Part shown: positions 13,232 to 14,107 of the stretch, one piece after another | How positions within the stretch are numbered: position 1 is the first letter of the stretch | Layout: each line of letters starts with the position of its first letter | Assembly: GCA_002291955.1 (NCBI GenBank) | Contig: DBBA01000115.1 | Span: 1 to 14,107 of the forward strand | DNA length: 14,107 nucleotides | Direction of reading: 5' to 3' | Source: Rhodobacteraceae bacterium UBA996 | GTDB taxonomy: Bacteria; Pseudomonadota; Alphaproteobacteria; Rhodobacterales; Rhodobacteraceae | Made by a program: the position numbers and the translations under genes | The notes under the pieces: model-generated | What the model was told of the DNA's origin: nothing | The model's database searches: none | What the model saw: the letters and a program-made list of their open reading frames with translations, nothing else

Positions 13232-13453
13232 GTGACCGAGAACGTCGAGAACCTGATCCTCGATCAGCTTCGGTTGATCCGCGAGGATTTCCGTCGCATG
13301 GACAAGCGGTTCGACGAACTTGAAGCCAAGGTGGACGAACTGGGCGTTCGTTCGCAGTCCACCGAAGGCGTGCTCTTCGGCCTTGGCGGCTACATCCGCT
13401 CCATCGACGAGCGTGTCGAACACATCGAACAGAAGCTGGGGCTTGACGCATGA
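13232..13453 (+). CDS. Small coiled-coil protein between nuoH and nuoI
   Basis: A 73-residue, highly charged protein with GTG start (GAGGGGGGCTGAG upstream). Its heptad pattern (LILDQLRLIREDFRRMDKRF, then ELEAKVDELG and SIDERVEHIEQKL) predicts two helical coiled-coil segments around a short Gly-rich turn (FGLGGY), so it probably forms dimers or bundles. There is no signal peptide or membrane helix. It starts 12 bases after nuoH and overlaps nuoI by ATGA (13450-13453), so the two genes should be translationally coupled. Similar small coiled-coil frames occur in many bacteria without known function. A role in nuo expression or assembly is only inferred. Confidence 0.75.
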   Translation: MTENVENLILDQLRLIREDFRRMDKRFDELEAKVDELGVRSQSTEGVLFGLGGYIRSIDERVEHIEQKLGLDA

Positions 13454-13944
13454 CGCAGATCGACTGGCAGCGCGCGACCAAGTATTTCCTGCTGTGGGAC
13501 TTCATCAAGGGTCTGGGCCTGGGGATGAAGTACTTCGTCGCGCCCAAGGCCACGCTGAACTATCCGCACGAGAAGGGGCCACTGTCGCCCCGGTTCCGGG
13601 GCGAGCATGCCCTGCGCCGGTATCCGAACGGCGAGGAACGCTGTATCGCCTGCAAGCTGTGCGAGGCGATCTGCCCGGCGCAGGCCATCACCATCGATGC
13701 GGAACCCCGCGATGACGGGTCGCGCCGCACCACGCGCTACGACATCGACATGACCAAGTGCATCTATTGCGGCTTCTGCCAGGAAGCCTGCCCGGTCGAT
13801 GCCATCGTCGAGGGCCCGAACTTCGAGTTCGCGACCGAGACGCGCGAGGAGTTGTTCTACAACAAGGACCGGCTTCTGGCGAACGGCGAACGCTGGGAGG
13901 CCGAGATCGCCCGCAACCTGGAAATCGACGCGCCCTACCGATGA
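13450..13944 (+). CDS. nuoI: NADH-quinone oxidoreductase subunit I (clusters N6a and N6b)
   Basis: A 164-residue ferredoxin-type subunit (TYKY/Nqo9 homologue) that carries electrons from NuoG to NuoB. The two 4Fe-4S motifs are CIACKLCEAICP (Cys65, 68, 71, 75) and CIYCGFCQEACP (Cys104, 107, 110, 114). The N-terminal amphipathic segment (ATKYFLLWDFIKGLGLGMKY, residues 9-28) anchors it to the membrane arm. The ATG at 13450 overlaps the coiled-coil gene, and the TGA overlaps the next ATG at 13941. Length and sequence are those of alphaproteobacterial NuoI. Confidence 0.98.
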   Translation: MTQIDWQRATKYFLLWDFIKGLGLGMKYFVAPKATLNYPHEKGPLSPRFRGEHALRRYPNGEERCIACKLCEAICPAQAITIDAEPRDDGSRRTTRYDIDMTKCIYCGFCQEACPVDAIVEGPNFEFATETREELFYNKDRLLANGERWEAEIARNLEIDAPYR

Positions 13945-14107
13945 GCGATCAGCCCAACCCCTTTGCCGCGATGATGGCCATGGGCCAGGAATTCGCCCGC
14001 GCCATGAACCCGGCGCTGGAGCACTTCACCCCCAAGGGGTTCGAGGCGCTGTGGCCGACCATGCCCAAGGACGTGATGGAGACGTTCATGGGCAAGACGT
14101 TCAACCC
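13941..14107 (+). CDS. N-terminal fragment, probable carboxymuconolactone-decarboxylase-family protein
   Basis: The frame from the ATG at 13941 runs open to the window end (55 codons plus 2 bases). It reads MSDQPNPFAAMMAMGQEFAR, continues to ALEHFTPKGFEALWPTMPKD and ends near MGKTFN. It overlaps the nuoI stop by ATGA. The start resembles small Rhodobacteraceae proteins of the carboxymuconolactone-decarboxylase/AhpD-like family located between nuoI and nuoJ, but the diagnostic region with the catalytic residues is beyond the window. The family call is from memory of this context; that it is a coding gene in the operon is well supported. Confidence 0.6.
   Translation, partial: MSDQPNPFAAMMAMGQEFARAMNPALEHFTPKGFEALWPTMPKDVMETFMGKTFN

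Noticed and set aside
1720..13944. The nuo operon with interspersed extra genes as a wholly new system
   Set aside because: Complex I operons with several unidentified reading frames between the subunits are already known from Paracoccus and Rhodobacter. Only specific insertions such as the sulfotransferase look unusual.
1..14107. CRISPR arrays, tRNA or rRNA genes, insertion sequences, phage genes
   Set aside because: No regularly spaced direct repeats, no tRNA-like cloverleaf or rRNA stretch and no transposase or integrase motifs were seen. The two dispersed elements carry no mobility gene.

Overview
The window is GC-rich and densely packed, and almost everything reads on the + strand. It holds the first nine genes of a proton-pumping NADH:quinone oxidoreductase (respiratory complex I) operon: nuoA, B, C, D, E, F, G, H, I. 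The order matches alphaproteobacterial nuo/nqo clusters. The protein lengths, the separate nuoC and nuoD, and the many extra reading frames between the structural genes (the 'URFs' known from Paracoccus and Rhodobacter capsulatus) point to Rhodobacterales/Rhodobacteraceae. No species can be named from the sequence alone.

Layout. Positions 1-147 are the 3' end of an upstream gene, possibly a DegT-like aminotransferase. It overlaps by ATGA with a secreted six-cysteine LprI-like (DUF1311) protein (144-644). A minus-strand secreted six-cysteine protein (657-1241) converges on it. A 478-bp spacer (1242-1719) separates this pair from nuoA. The spacer holds a strong GC palindrome, one copy of a dispersed Rhodobacterales-type intergenic element, a good sigma70-like promoter candidate (TTGACC-N17-GATAAG, 1587-1615) and a leader with two hairpins. 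The nuo genes follow: nuoA 1720-2085, nuoB 2082-2609, nuoC 2623-3231, nuoD 4079-5293, nuoE 5422-6135, nuoF 7174-8469, nuoG 9783-11798, nuoH 12182-13219, nuoI 13450-13944.

The accessory genes between them are: a PAPS-type sulfotransferase between C and D (3239-4075); a 42-residue hydrophobic microprotein between D and E (5293-5421); a two-helix membrane protein with an Ala/Pro linker and a helix-hairpin-helix domain (6250-6882) plus a DUF5337-like two-helix protein (6913-7131), both between E and F; a DUF3291-like protein (8774-9307) and a DUF5333-like secreted protein (9322-9744), both between F and G; a small lipoprotein between G and H (11809-12174); a small coiled-coil protein between H and I (13232-13453); and, after I, the start of a probable carboxymuconolactone-decarboxylase-family gene (13941 to the window end).

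How they work together. NuoF oxidises NADH through FMN. Electrons pass along Fe-S clusters in NuoE, NuoF, NuoG, NuoI and NuoB to quinone at the NuoB/NuoD/NuoH interface, and NuoA and NuoH form the membrane heel. Every cluster-ligand cysteine or histidine I looked for is present, so the complex looks functional. Many junctions overlap (GTGA or ATGA) or are only a few bases apart, which implies translational coupling. The one real break inside the operon is the 304-bp spacer 8470-8773. It contains a perfect 20-bp palindrome and the second, oppositely oriented copy of the intergenic element, so it is a candidate internal regulatory point. The least expected items are the sulfotransferase inside the operon, the stand-alone membrane-tethered HhH protein, the 42-residue microprotein and the 20-bp palindrome.
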